A stretch of 64,000 nt of DNA from Gyrodactylus bullatarudis. Lineage: Eukaryota; Platyhelminthes; Monogenea; Gyrodactylidea; Gyrodactylidae. The stretch spans positions 1 to 64,000 of the forward strand of contig SSNU01000294.1 in assembly GCA_012064415.1 (NCBI GenBank), written 5' to 3'. The notes under the pieces were generated by a model. That model saw only the letters and a list, made by a program, of their open reading frames with translations, made no database searches and was not told the origin of the DNA. Of this stretch, positions 37,301 to 46,569 are shown one piece after another. Numbering within the stretch: position 1 is the stretch's first letter; the number at the start of each line of letters is the position of its first letter. The position numbers and the translations under genes were made by a program.

Positions 37301-40214
37301 GTTCATGGCGAATGAAAATGTATTCAGGTGTTTGTAAAACTAGCTTCTGCAAGATAGATAGGCTAGTATTGTATTGAGAAAATATCAAGAACACCCAGAG
37401 AAAAAATCATTGATGAATGGCCTCGAATTAGCTTGATAGCTTTTCTACAGAGTTTTAAGGTTTTATTTACATGCTATTACTCGAGAATGAAACTGAATGG
37501 AATACTCTATATTCAATATTCTAGCTAATACAAATTTCTGGAATTTCAATAGTTTTGTGTATAAATGAGACTTTTTCCAGATTTATTTCTCATAAATCTA
37601 TAATAAGATTCGTTACTGTGTGTATCTCTAAAGGTAAGAACTTAAATTTAATGCATTATAATAATAATTAAGTTCCAGAGAAATTTTCTTCATGATTCGC
37701 ATTCAATCTAATTGTCTATCCTATGGTGTGAGATTACACGCTGATAACAAATCTATATTTTTTTTCTTATTTCCAGAACAGCTTTAGAATTTATCAATCT
37801 TTGTAGCTTTACCAGATAGAGTTCAGGCGATTGGATATTTTAATTTTACAGGTATGATTACTCGATAAAAGTTGTCTTACTTTTTACCTATGACCCTGGG
37901 AAGTAAGTTTTCAAAAAAAACGTTTTAAACAAAAATTAATTTTTTGTAAAAAATCAATTCCTTGGAATTAGTATAGCGCGAGTTTGACGAATGCTAGAGC
38001 CAAGATCTTTGCGTATTCCAGGAGATTAATAAATTTCGAATGGGTGGTAAACGAAGTACTTCCTGCTGCTTTTATGAATGATAATGAGTTGTTAAAATCA
38101 CGTGTGATAGAACTATCACTGTGGGACTTTAAATGTTAACAAGCATGATCTTATGGGAGACCCGGCGATATATAACGAAAATCTCCATAGATTTTATATT
38201 AACCTGTAACCACATCTTACTAATAGTAGGCTAGGTAAATTTCTGCAAAAAACCATAATTGCAATTATACGTTTATTAAAGCTAATTGATATGAAGTTGG
38301 GAATCTATGATTCTCACAGAAATCTCTCAAAAATTCGAATATGTAAGAGAGTTTTGGAATCCTACTCATGTTGCCCACTTTTACGATTTTTAGCAAAATT
38401 TTTTTTTTTTTAATTTTCAAATTTCGATTTGGCGCCAAAATCCCATTTTTTCGAACTTTGATTGATAGCACATTTTTGATTTGAAAGTTGGAGGTTGAAA
38501 AAAAAGGTTTTTCAGGATCAAGATTAGATAGAAAAATCAATTCAACTGAATCTTATCTGATGAATAACCTCATTATCGTTTGAGAGCTGAAATTCGGTTT
38601 TTTGATCATTTTCACTACTTGGAAATCAATGAAATTTCGATAATTCAAAATCTTACTAAGCATATTCGCTCGTTTAACCAATTACTTACAAGTAAACCGA
38701 GTAAACAAGATATGTAAAATAAGTTAATGTTGAGATAATTATTTTAATTATAATCGATATGAATGAAACACATATTATTCTAACACCTCATCTTGTATCT
38801 TGTACTCTTTGAGATCTTAAAACTTCTTTCTGTGAGATGTCTGCCAACATTGGTTTCTGAGCTGATTCATATCAAGACTATAGCATCTGTATCATCTTCT
38901 TTCTTTATTCAGAAAAAAGTCTAGGTTTTTTAAATTCGTTTTTCAGAACAGAAAAAGCATTCTAATATTTTTTCAGGCTCCTCTCCTCAGTATGAGTATA
39001 GCAAACCGACATTGATGATTCTCGTACAGATGGAAATTTCCAAAGGGACAGGATGTATGTTCATTTTTGAGATCATTGATGTGTGAATGGAATCCTTTAT
39101 TCTTCTTTACATAACTATAGATTTAACATCTAGTTATAATCTATGATCATTATCATAACAAAAAAGATCATAATTCTATGAATTCAATTTTACACCAAAC
39201 AATTAAGTGAATATTTTATGAATCAGTTAGTTTGTTCCTTAGGTATATTTTGTATCAATAGATACGATTGACTACAATTCTCTCGAGCAAGAAAGAAAAA
39301 TCAATAAAACGGAAAAATCACTTGAACATATTATAAAACACTTTTAATATGTACAAATAATAATATGATCGGAAGATTGTCTGTTATCACTAATTCCTTG
39401 TCTCTCTAAGAAAGACTATTTTGTTTGGTGAGTCAGAGACAGAGAATAAAATTTATTCAATGTTGAATAAAACTGTATAAGAAACCAATCAGATGACCTG
39501 TTTTAAAGGACCAAACCTATTTCTTTTGCTAATTCTGATTACATTTCCATCCAGGTCTTACGCACGAAAAGTCCGTTGAATTTGTTTTTGATATTTGTTG
39601 AGACTTCCAATCTAGATTAAGTAATCAATGAATGTAAAAAGATCCATAGTTAGCAGAGAATATTCCTGTTAGCATGGAGTAAATATTTGACATTTTAATT
39701 GTGTCAATTTTGTTTCTTGTTCATCTCAAATAGACTTTTGAGGTAATCTTCTATGATTAATATTAAATTTAATTTGAATAAATTGCTCTCCTAGATTCTT
39801 TTAATCGAATTTTACGCTGAAGTCTCACAGTTTAGATTTTTTAGAAAATATGAACACTGGTTTCATGGAATGAAATTCAAGTCTTGGGTGATTAAAGAAG
39901 AAATTCGTGATTAGTTCACTTCAGCTCAAAGAAAAAACTGGCTAAAGGCCCATTTTGAGTTCTAATAAAACAAGTTACAAGTGAACGATCATCCTTAGCT
40001 TCTGCTAAAGATAACGATGGATTATTTCAAGCCAAATAAACTCACCAATTCTCTGTACAACGGAAGTATAGACATCATCTATCGTTGGGATATATCGATT
40101 GGAGAAATTATCCTCCATGAATCGTTTTATGAGGGAAGTCTTGCCTGACCCAGCTGGCCCAATAATGACAATTCGATATTTGGGCATTGATCCAAGCGAT
40201 GAGTAGTTAATCAT
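24857..40214 (-). CDS. Ras-like small GTPase (DIRAS/RASD-like) with long tail and CaaX box, four exons
   Basis: Joining 40214-40046, 35976-35800, 29227-28887 and 25396-24857 gives about 408 residues. All introns are GT-AG and all phases match (1, 1, 0). Motifs: G1 GPAGSGKTS (19-27); switch I YIPTIDD; G3 DTCG (67-70) followed by SQCFPAM; G4 NKSD (127-130); G5 TSSK (163-166). The FPAM after G3 and IPTI-D-D-Y in switch I are shared with DIRAS and RASD/Rhes proteins. The position of Ras Gly12 is Ala and that of Gln61 is Ser, so GTP hydrolysis is probably weak, as known for DIRAS. Residues 180-408 form a basic Ser-rich tail ending in CLIS, a farnesylation-type CaaX box, so membrane attachment is expected. 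Introns are 4.1, 6.6 and 3.5 kb and full of TE debris. The orthologue is not assigned. Confidence 0.8.
25397..28886 (-). other. GTPase intron 3 (3.5 kb) with an inserted element
   Basis: Runs from donor TCA|GTTAGT to acceptor CCAATAG. The 27190-28700 part looks like a TE insertion (described separately). The 25400-27100 part holds nothing recognisable. Confidence 0.6.
27190..28700 (-). mobile_element. Probable inserted element carrying a decayed Cys-rich ORF
   Basis: Flanking DNA at 27115-27185 and 28705-28790 matches the left and right parts of a continuous segment at 37826-37990, so the 1.5 kb between looks inserted. Its two ends share a loosely conserved inverted AATTCTTGCGC-type motif. 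On the minus strand it carries a frame starting MWQINNELENPQPLPLTMLP (near 27835), then an in-frame TGA, then DKLIDFYEKVGIV...MWNQLFPVARCSCLSTSRSPC. The W..LF....C.C......C spacing followed by FL.DHSSDRRM resembles a group of uncharacterised arthropod TE-associated proteins, recalled from memory only. The reading frame is probably dead. Confidence 0.5.
28887..29227 (-). CDS. GTPase exon 3: G4 and G5 motifs
   Basis: The acceptor AATTTACAG precedes KSKRRVLLVANKSDLME. It contains NKSD (guanine specificity) and FVTSSKSGENIL (G5). The donor TCA|GTTAGT follows KKRRQS. Reading past this donor gives only eight more residues and no prenylation box. Confidence 0.8.
29345..29705. repeat. Dispersed repeat family R2, internally deleted copy
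   Basis: Matches 47580-48005 in the same orientation: shared CCGAACAA, CTATGCCTTAATCAAAAAT, TTCTCGTAGTAA, TTCATTGAAAAAATCTTG, GTCATCTTCAATC and GGCTGGGAAAAGTTGAAAAA blocks in order. It lacks about 80 bp present in the other copy. Confidence 0.7.
33741..33893 (+). mobile_element. Partial copy of the hAT-like element at 62395
   Basis: Starts AGAGCGGTAAAAATGC and shares ATTCAAAATCGAATGCT, GGGCTAAGCCCTTGTCA and CTTGATTACTATCA blocks with 62395-62640. The 3' terminal inverted repeat is absent, so it is a truncated copy. Confidence 0.65.
35800..35976 (-). CDS. GTPase exon 2: G3 / switch II
   Basis: The acceptor CTAAACAG precedes it. The two leading bases complete an Asp codon with exon 1 (RI-D-GSCLQVELIDTCG). 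It contains LIDTCGSQCFPAM and a hydrophobic strand VLVIVMSLAEE. The phase-1 donor is TTTAAAA|GTGAGC. Confidence 0.8.
36264..36845. mobile_element. Non-autonomous element with 60-bp terminal inverted repeats
   Basis: The block at 36264-36325 (containing TTCAGCTATAAAATATAG and CTTGATTCTCGGTAATAAG) recurs as reverse complement at 36785-36845, giving a unit of about 580 bp. The interior has no coding capacity. A target duplication was not resolved. Confidence 0.65.
36845..37020. repeat. Two tandem units related to family R1
   Basis: Two successive units of about 85 bp share TTAATCTTGT(A/T)ACCGAG, AACAAGTTTA and ATTCCGTTAGTCTTAAGA. They resemble the 12000 and 53890 copies in the TACTCGGTTTCAAGATTATC part. 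Confidence 0.55.
37826..37990. repeat. Uninterrupted repeat copy matching the flanks of 27190-28700
   Basis: Shares AGATAGAGTTCAGGCGATTG with 27112-27135, and GTTTTCAAAA...ACGTTT and GGAATTAGTA-type blocks with 28710-28790. It serves as the empty-site counterpart. Confidence 0.5.
38279..38660. mobile_element. Foldback MITE family F1, left half only
   Basis: Begins AAGCTAATTGATATGAAG after a TA dinucleotide and follows the left arm of the 4418 copy, including TTTGGCGCCAAAATCCCATT, then the centre. The right arm is missing, so it no longer forms a hairpin. Confidence 0.7.
40046..40214 (-). CDS. GTPase exon 1: P-loop and switch I
   Basis: ATG at 40212-40214, with A at -3. A second in-frame Met at residue 10 (MPKYRIVIIG) is an alternative start. 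It encodes GPAGSGKTSLIKRF and SNRYIPTIDDVYTSVV. The donor AATTG|GTGAGT is phase 1. Confidence 0.8.
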
Positions 40215-40480
40215 GCTTGCAAATTTTTAACTCTCTATGAGATCACAGACCATCACTTGGAAAGGATGTAACATTCACTTGAGAATGAGAATGTTTCAAA
40301 TCTTTGAGAGATTTGTACTACTCAGGGAACATTGTTTTCTCTCCAATGAACTCTGATTGGTTATTCAAACTTGGAAGTAAGTACTTCTCGCTCTGTGTGT
40401 GCGTGGAATATAATCCTATGAGCGTTTAATGCTCCTTTTTAGACACATTTTTTGGCGTATATGATAAACAGGATTTGTAA
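40215..40480 (-). promoter_or_regulatory. Putative upstream region of the GTPase gene
   Basis: On the minus strand a CCAAT motif (AACCAATCAGAG) lies about 145 bp upstream of the ATG. It is preceded by a short CA-rich run. No TATA box is clear. A LINE begins about 590 bp upstream, limiting the intact promoter. This is inference from position only. Confidence 0.3.
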
Positions 40481-40806
40481 ATGATAGCCTTTGCAGCATA
40501 TCGGCCTTTGGCTTAAAAGTTTTATTATGAGATTAAAAATTATTTTCGTTTAACTCAAATAATAATAATTTTTCCTTTCAAATATACTTTAAAGTAAACT
40601 GAATATCGAAAAAAAAATTGAAAACAGTCGAATAGTTGGAAAATAAAAACCTCTTTATTGGTTCAATCAGAACGGATCAGGTATTGCAAGGGCGGAGGAT
40701 TTCATGTTTTGTCTACAGAGTCATTTTGTGAGCATAGTAAATTCTCTTTATTTTTCTGAATTGAATTCCCGCCTTGAACCAAATTTTTAATATATATATA
40801 AGATTT

Positions 40807-43284
40807 TTATTTAAAAAAGTTTGTAAAGTAGTCATGGTTATCTGGTACAAAATTAAAAATAAATGAAACAATCTGTTTTATACTTTGATCTTTAAATGCA
40901 TCTAGGTTAATTTGAAATCTGTGCCTCAGAGGGTGAAGGGTCGTAAGTAGAACTGTAAATCCTCTTGAAGAGCGGAGATTGTGGTAATGGTGATTTTGTT
41001 TTGGAATTTTCTGGTAGAGAGCAACTGATGAGGCAATTCTTCTAAGCCAGATGGGATGTAAATTAGCCTTTTCGAGGAGATCCTTGAATGAGTTGGGACC
41101 AAAACATGCCCGTAGGAATTGAAATTGAAGGCGTTCAGTTTTCTTAATTGTTCCCGTTGGTAGGTTGCAGAGAAGAGATGCTCCATAATCAAAATGCGGG
41201 AGAATAAATTGTTTGAACAGAAGGAGCCGAAATTCGGGGGAGTGAACAAATTTCCGTAAAAAATAAGTTTTGACTCTCAGCTTATTGAGAACATGTTTGG
41301 CATGGATTGAGGTATCCAGCTTGTTGTTGTAAAGTAATCCGAGATCATTGATTTCGCTAACAACCAAAGAAGTGAGATCAGGAGTCAGAGGAATGTTTGG
41401 AGATAAATTCAAGATTTTCGTTTTGCTATGATTGAGGGATAGGCCGATCTGGCCAAGACTGGTAGTAAGGTGATTTATTTCACTTTGGATAGATTCAATT
41501 CCATTTTTGATAGGACAGAGTATTTTTATATCATCTGCATATTTGTAGTATAATATATCCGATGATGAGGGAACAATTCGAGAGAAAACAAGATTGAATA
41601 GTGTAGGTCCAATAGTGGATCCTTGCGGTACTCCAGATGTGATATTTGAGTGTTGAGATTTGACTTTGTTAAATGAGACATACTGGGATCTGTTTTGGAG
41701 GAACATAAGAGTGAGATTAATGATATATATGGGTTGACGTTATTATCAATAAGAGATTGTTTTATGATCTCATAGGGAAGTTTGTCGAAAGCTTTCGAAA
41801 TATCTACATAGATGACAACAGCAGGAATCCGTTTATATTTCAAATCATTTGTTTTGTCAAGGAATGAGACAATATTGGTGGCCGGGCTTCGAGAGGGAAC
41901 AAAACCATGTTGTTGAGGATCCAGAGTAAAAAAGTCAATAAATTTGAGTTTCTGATTAATATATACATCAATAATTGAAAGAAAAATGGGTAGATTTGAG
42001 ATAGGTCTATAATCTGAGGGTAGTTTGGCGTTAGAACATTTTGGAATCGGAGTAATTTTGATGTTTAACCATTCAGCAGGAATAATGCAGGATTTGATGA
42101 TGTAATTAAAATATACTGATAAGTTATTGAAAAATGATGAAGGTAATGGAATTAAAAGAATATTTGATATGAAATTATCATCTCTCCTTTTTTTAGATTT
42201 ACTAGATAGTAAAATATCTATAATTTCTTCAGGAGTGATGGCAGGAAAAGTTGCTGACGAGACATCTACTTTGTCCGCTGGCAAGGAGGTGGAATAGACT
42301 GAGGTAAAGAAATTGTTTAATTCATCCGGAGTGACAGCAGTCGTAGATGCAGAGGAGGATGAAAGATTTGTGAGGTATTTTATTTTACTCCAGGCTCTCT
42401 TCGGGTGGGTTTTTAAATCTCCTTTAATAGAGTTTTCAAATAAAGCCTGTGAAGAGAGAGACATTGATAATTTACTATTTTTTGACCGTTTGGCGGATTT
42501 TGCAACTAAATCACAGAATAATTTTAAGTTAAACATCGGAGAGAATAATTGATCTAGATGATTAATGCATAGGGACTGAAAGCGAGAGATATCTGTTACA
42601 TAGTGGTAGGAATCAATGTCATATGGGTTAAAATATGATAACGAGTAAACCATGATTCAATGATCTGATGAGTTCACAGGAAAGCAGCTAGAGTTATAAA
42701 TTCCGGGGATGTTCGTGTATAAAAGATCTAGAAATGTTTCAGAAATTTTTCTTGTTGGAAAGGCTGAGATTTGTGAAAGTTGACGCATGTTGCAATAATC
42801 TGTTAGAGGTGAGGTGAAGTCGAGAGCTTGAGGTGAGTATCCAGGGAGGTTAAAATCTCCACATATGATATGATAGTCTGTATTAGGAGATCTTTGGTCA
42901 TTAATATATTCAATTATATCAATTTGAGAGTTGTGTGATGCTGGCGGAGGGTTATAGATGAGGAAAACATGTAAGGTAAGATTTGTTGCCTTAATTTTGA
43001 AGGAAAGAATTTGATAAGTGGAATTTTTGCTTTCTACATCGGTTACGAGGAGAGAATTGTGAGTGAAGGCAAGAACCCCACCTCCTTTTTGATCAGTTCT
43101 GTCACATCTGTAGCAATTATAATTATCAATAACAAATTCTTCATTGGGATGATTTGGTTTGAACCAAGTTTCAGTGATGAGGATAAGAGCAGGAAGGTAA
43201 CGATTGGCAAAGTTCTTGATATGGAACATGGATTTTAATAAGGCACGGGCATTCCATAAAATAATGTTATTAAGACTCCCGAAA
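40807..43284 (-). pseudogene. LINE ORF2: endonuclease plus reverse transcriptase, two breaks
   Basis: The frame opens NNIILWNARALLKS just inside the end of ORF1. The AP endonuclease then shows TETWF, GGGVLAF, a Y-N-P-P-P block, HIICGDFNLPG, FLDLLYTN and terminal SSDH, the catalytic Asp-His pair. A TGA directly follows SSDH. The RT continues with ITPIPKCS...SDYRPISNLP, QQHGFVPSRS, VIYVDISKAFD, then a one-base frameshift near 41707, NRSQYVSFNK, GVPQGSTIGPTLF and YKYADDIKIL (catalytic YADD). The C-terminal thumb-like part ends at 40807. All catalytic motifs are present, but the two breaks should prevent a full-length protein. Confidence 0.85.
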
Positions 43285-44064
43285 AAGCTTATTTTCCTGA
43301 GTTGTTTCTTGATTTGGAGCAGAGGGGAGATTTCTTTTGGTACCGTTCGACTGGATTGGTTGTGTTACATTAACTGGGGTTGTATTAGCAGAGCGGATTG
43401 GAGTCAGGGTAACAGGTGGTTCATCTTGTTCTTCAGTGGCTTTATCTTTTTTCTTTTTCTCCGCTAGCCATGCTAGTCGGAATCTGTGTTCAGCTGACCG
43501 AAAACGGCAGAAAACAATTTTGTGTTGAATTAAGTCTTTGTGGATGTTCTGAATGATTTGGCCTGGAAGATAATTGTTACCTTGGACGATGGTGGTAAAA
43601 TTAGAAAATTTTTTGGGGTCGGAGGTGGAATAGGATTTTAAGTAGCCTGGAGCGTGTTTCTGGATTGCGGTCATTGTTACTTGGATGACGAAAGAATCGA
43701 ATGATTGATGATGAACAATCAGTGAGTTGGATCTCTGTTGATTGGTGGCTTTGAAATATGGAGTATTAGATTTCAACTGATTCTTGATATGAGATTTGGG
43801 TAATGTTTCAGCAGGTGGTATGGAGGCAGCAATGTCTTTGTAAGAGGGTTTAGAGGAATTTTCAGTCAAGGTTGTTTGAGATACTCCAGTAAAGTTTCTG
43901 GATCTGACTTGTGCATAAGGGATTTGATTATTAGAGTTCTGTTGATTTCGAAGTGTGTCCAACTCCGTTAAGATATTTTCAAGATATGAGATTGGAACAG
44001 TGATATATCCATCTCTAGGCGAGACTTTCGAAGTTCGCGGTAGGTGTTGCGTTGATTCAAACAT
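43270..44064 (-). CDS. LINE ORF1 protein, intact frame
   Basis: 264 residues from an ATG at 44062-44064. There is a Gln/Asn-rich N-terminal third (ELDTLRNQQNSNNQ). A central region (FVIQVTMTAIQKHAPGYLK...FSNFTTIVQGNNYLPGQI) leads to a basic FCRFRSAEHRFRLAWLAEKKKKD and a Pro/Thr-rich tail. No CCHC knuckle was seen. The role is presumably RNA binding in the retrotransposition particle, by position before ORF2. It ends TCTTAA, overlapping the ORF2 frame by a few bases. Confidence 0.7.
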   Translation of the reverse strand: MFESTQHLPRTSKVSPRDGYITVPISYLENILTELDTLRNQQNSNNQIPYAQVRSRNFTGVSQTTLTENSSKPSYKDIAASIPPAETLPKSHIKNQLKSNTPYFKATNQQRSNSLIVHHQSFDSFVIQVTMTAIQKHAPGYLKSYSTSDPKKFSNFTTIVQGNNYLPGQIIQNIHKDLIQHKIVFCRFRSAEHRFRLAWLAEKKKKDKATEEQDEPPVTLTPIRSANTTPVNVTQPIQSNGTKRNLPSAPNQETTQENKLFRES

Positions 44065-44109
44065 ATTTCAAAAAAAAAAAATCATCATTAAAGGCTTGAA
44101 TTTTTCTTT

Positions 44110-44250
44110 TCTTCAACTAATAATGTCAAAGTATTTTGGTTTTTTATCAATTGGAAGTGTTTTAAGAGTTTTCCTATTTTATTTTTAAAACCATTTTAGT
44201 CAAACCTGGATTAGATATTGATAATACCTGGCGAAATAATCTCATATTTC
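44110..44250 (-). mobile_element. Remnant of a piggyBac 5' end
   Basis: Minus-strand sequence ACTTCCAATTGATAAAAAACC and an upstream AATATCTAATCCAGG stretch match the 5' end of the piggyBac gene at 440-560 (CTTCCAATTGATGAAAAACC; AATCTCTAATCCTGG). The frame is broken by a stop shortly after the ATG. The LINE 5' end abuts it. Confidence 0.55.
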
Positions 44251-44789
44251 TGTAGTGCAAGAAAATGAAAATTAATTGTAATAAAAAGAGCATCATTTTC
44301 TTAGCCTCAAGTAAAGGAACTAACAAATATACAATACAGCATAGCATTGATATACAATTATACAAGTAGAAAGAACGTACACCAGACTCGATAACACGTG
44401 ATATCAACTACTAAAATATTATTTAAAGTAGATATATACAGCTATGATTGACAATATAAATCTCTTTAGATCTGATAGGGACATAGAGAAATACAAGGAC
44501 ATTGACACAATTTACCATATAGTTTATGTTTCTACTTGAATTGATTTATCATCTTTTGAATTAATGAAAAGAATGGTCATTTCTTCTCTGTCCTTTAGAC
44601 GTAATGTATCTTATAGAAACTCAAGAATTTTACCATAGTGTTAAAATCAAAATTTTTCAATCAATAAAGATGAAACATGTTTTGAGATCCTGTCCATGTT
44701 GATAAAATATTTAATAGACATATTTTTTAGAAAAAATCCGTTTTTAACTTGAAGTTGCAAAAATGCCTTAATAATAAGCTTATTAAAAA

Positions 44790-45083
44790 GGGTTAATTAC
44801 AGAAAGTCAAAGGGTAAAAGTCCTTTTTTACAATTGGTATAAGATCTATTCGGTGTATTATCAAAGTCTGTTTACAGAAAGTTTAAGTGAAATATCCTAT
44901 TGATAAATATTTGATGCATAGTTATAAAACGTGTAAATCTGTTAGGCCAAATGATGATATCCGGATATTTCACTTAAACTTTCTGTAAACAGACTTTGAT
45001 AATACACCGAATAGATATTAAACTTTTGACTTGGACCAATTGTAAAGAAGGACTTTTACCCTTTGACTTTTTGTAATTAACCC
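44790..45083. mobile_element. Palindromic MITE of 294 bp
   Basis: The ends read GGGTTAATTACAGAAAGTC and, complementarily, GACTTTTTGTAATTAACCC. The arms are about 120 bp (44790-44915, 44957-45083), with one small insertion in the right arm and a loop of about 45 bp. No coding capacity. A target duplication was not clear. Confidence 0.75.
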
Positions 45084-45264
45084 GATTAAAAATTAAAATT
45101 CTCATGAACACTATTCATAAGAATTGTTTTGTTTATGTTGACAGATTTGAACATTGAACTTTTGTTTTATCACTTATTTTACAGATTTATTTTGTTTAAA
45201 CTCTGTTATATCTACTTATTGACTCAATTATAAACTCATATAACCCTAGGATTTCCACAATTTA

Positions 45265-45390
45265 GCTAAAAAAATGTTTGCTTCAAATCGTAAAAGTGGG
45301 CAAAATGAGCTGGATTTCAAAAAATCTCTTACGAATTTTTGATGAAAAAATCGAGGTTTTCATTAAAATCTATTTCATATCAATTAGGTT
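45265..45390. mobile_element. Foldback MITE family F1, right-end fragment
   Basis: Contains CGTAAAAGTGGGCAAAATGA, GATGAAAAAATCGAG and the terminus CATATCAATTAGGTT, followed by TA (45391-45392). The left arm is missing. Confidence 0.65.
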
Positions 45391-45399
45391 TACATTTCA

Positions 45400-46300
45400 C
45401 CAACTAGATAACTATGTAAATTCCCCTTGGAACATCCTGTGAACGCCATAACCATTGCTTTCTTCTAAAATGTTGGACGTTTTGTTACACACTCAGGCTA
45501 TTCCGCTTCCTTCCTTCTCTTAACTACTATTGGTGTTAGCTCTCTTAGACTTTTGAGTTAAAAGGCCCGACACAGGTTGAGAACTAGTTAGATCATTATT
45601 GACTACCATTAACTTTTCTGCATTCACCCTTTCATTTCCGATTGTATTTGTTATCGGTAAAAATGTTATAGAATTGAAATTAAAAATGTATTTCATATGT
45701 ATTTCAAACCAGCTATAAGTTTATTTATTTTACAATGTTATTTTTTATGTGGATATACTTCTAAGTAGTTTGATAATTTTAGGAGTAAAAATGGATTAAC
45801 AATTATTAATTAATGGCAATTAACATTTGAGACAAGTCTGGAATCCTTACGAGATTCCAAGCAATAGTTTTTAAAAATTTTCACACCTCCCCTATATTAA
45901 GCTGTTTATTTCTATCGATAATAATTATTATCGTTTATATCGGCTGGGTGTATGACTCAGCTTGTCGGTGTTGTGCCTTTCAACTCAGTATGCAGCCCTG
46001 CTTCTACAAGTTTAATTACAATCACTTTTTTTCTATGGGAATCTTCCTACAAGAAAACAAAGCGTGTGCCATTCATGGAACCATTTGAAAAGTTTAAAAT
46101 GTAAATTCATTTTAATGGCTGGCAACAGCATGGTCTGAATTGGTATAATAAGAAATTTAATTAAAATATGTTTTTAAATGAATGAAAAATTTTAACTCAT
46201 TGTTTAAACCTTTGTAATCAAGGTTAGAATGAGTGGAGAAATACTGAAAGAATCACCCAGAGATCATGGAACAAAACGGCTCTACATTTGGTTGCTTCGA
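45400..46300. other. Non-coding stretch, nothing recognised
   Basis: No gene or clear repeat apart from short similarity to the centre of family F1 near 46320-46380. Confidence 0.4.
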
Positions 46301-46569
46301 ATGAAACTTTGAGATTCTTGATCATTTCTAGTAATTGAAAACCAATGAAATTTCAATAAATCAAAATCCGTAGAAAATTGAAGAAACATTTTCATATTTT
46401 TAGTTATAGAAGAAAAAGTTTTTTATTCACCAAATGTGGTTCATCAGAAGTGACACATAAATAATGATAAAAGTTTAAAATTCACTGAAAATAATATTTT
46501 ACTAATTTTTTGAAAGAAGTATGGTAAAAGTTGAAAAATATAATGTGAGCTGAAAAGACACCAAAACTC

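Larger units (their letters stand above)
35977..40045 (-). other. GTPase intron 1 (4.1 kb)
   Basis: Contains the inverted-repeat element at 36264-36845, R1-like tandem units at 36845-37020, the repeat segment 37826-37990 and a half copy of foldback F1 at 38279-38660. The 38670-39950 part holds nothing recognisable. Confidence 0.6.
40790..44080 (-). mobile_element. Near full-length non-LTR retrotransposon (LINE)
   Basis: About 3.3 kb on the minus strand, with ORF1 followed by overlapping ORF2 (AP endonuclease then reverse transcriptase). After the RT frame it ends in a short TA-rich microsatellite tail (40790-40800). Layout and motifs suggest the CR1/Jockey-like group; the clade is not settled. 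Only two breaks were seen in ORF2 (a stop at 42654-42656 and a one-base frameshift near 41707), so the insertion is relatively young compared with other elements here. Confidence 0.85.

Noticed and set aside
42313..42552. Plus-strand frame of 79 codons
   Set aside because: Antisense shadow of LINE ORF2. The same applies to 43011-43238, 43204-43467, 43337-43528 and 43955-44188, and to 40926-41249 in another frame.
46436..46462. Minus-strand CTGATGA with ACCA/TGGT hairpin then GAAT
   Set aside because: GAAT instead of GAAA and no stem III or cleavage site; likely chance.
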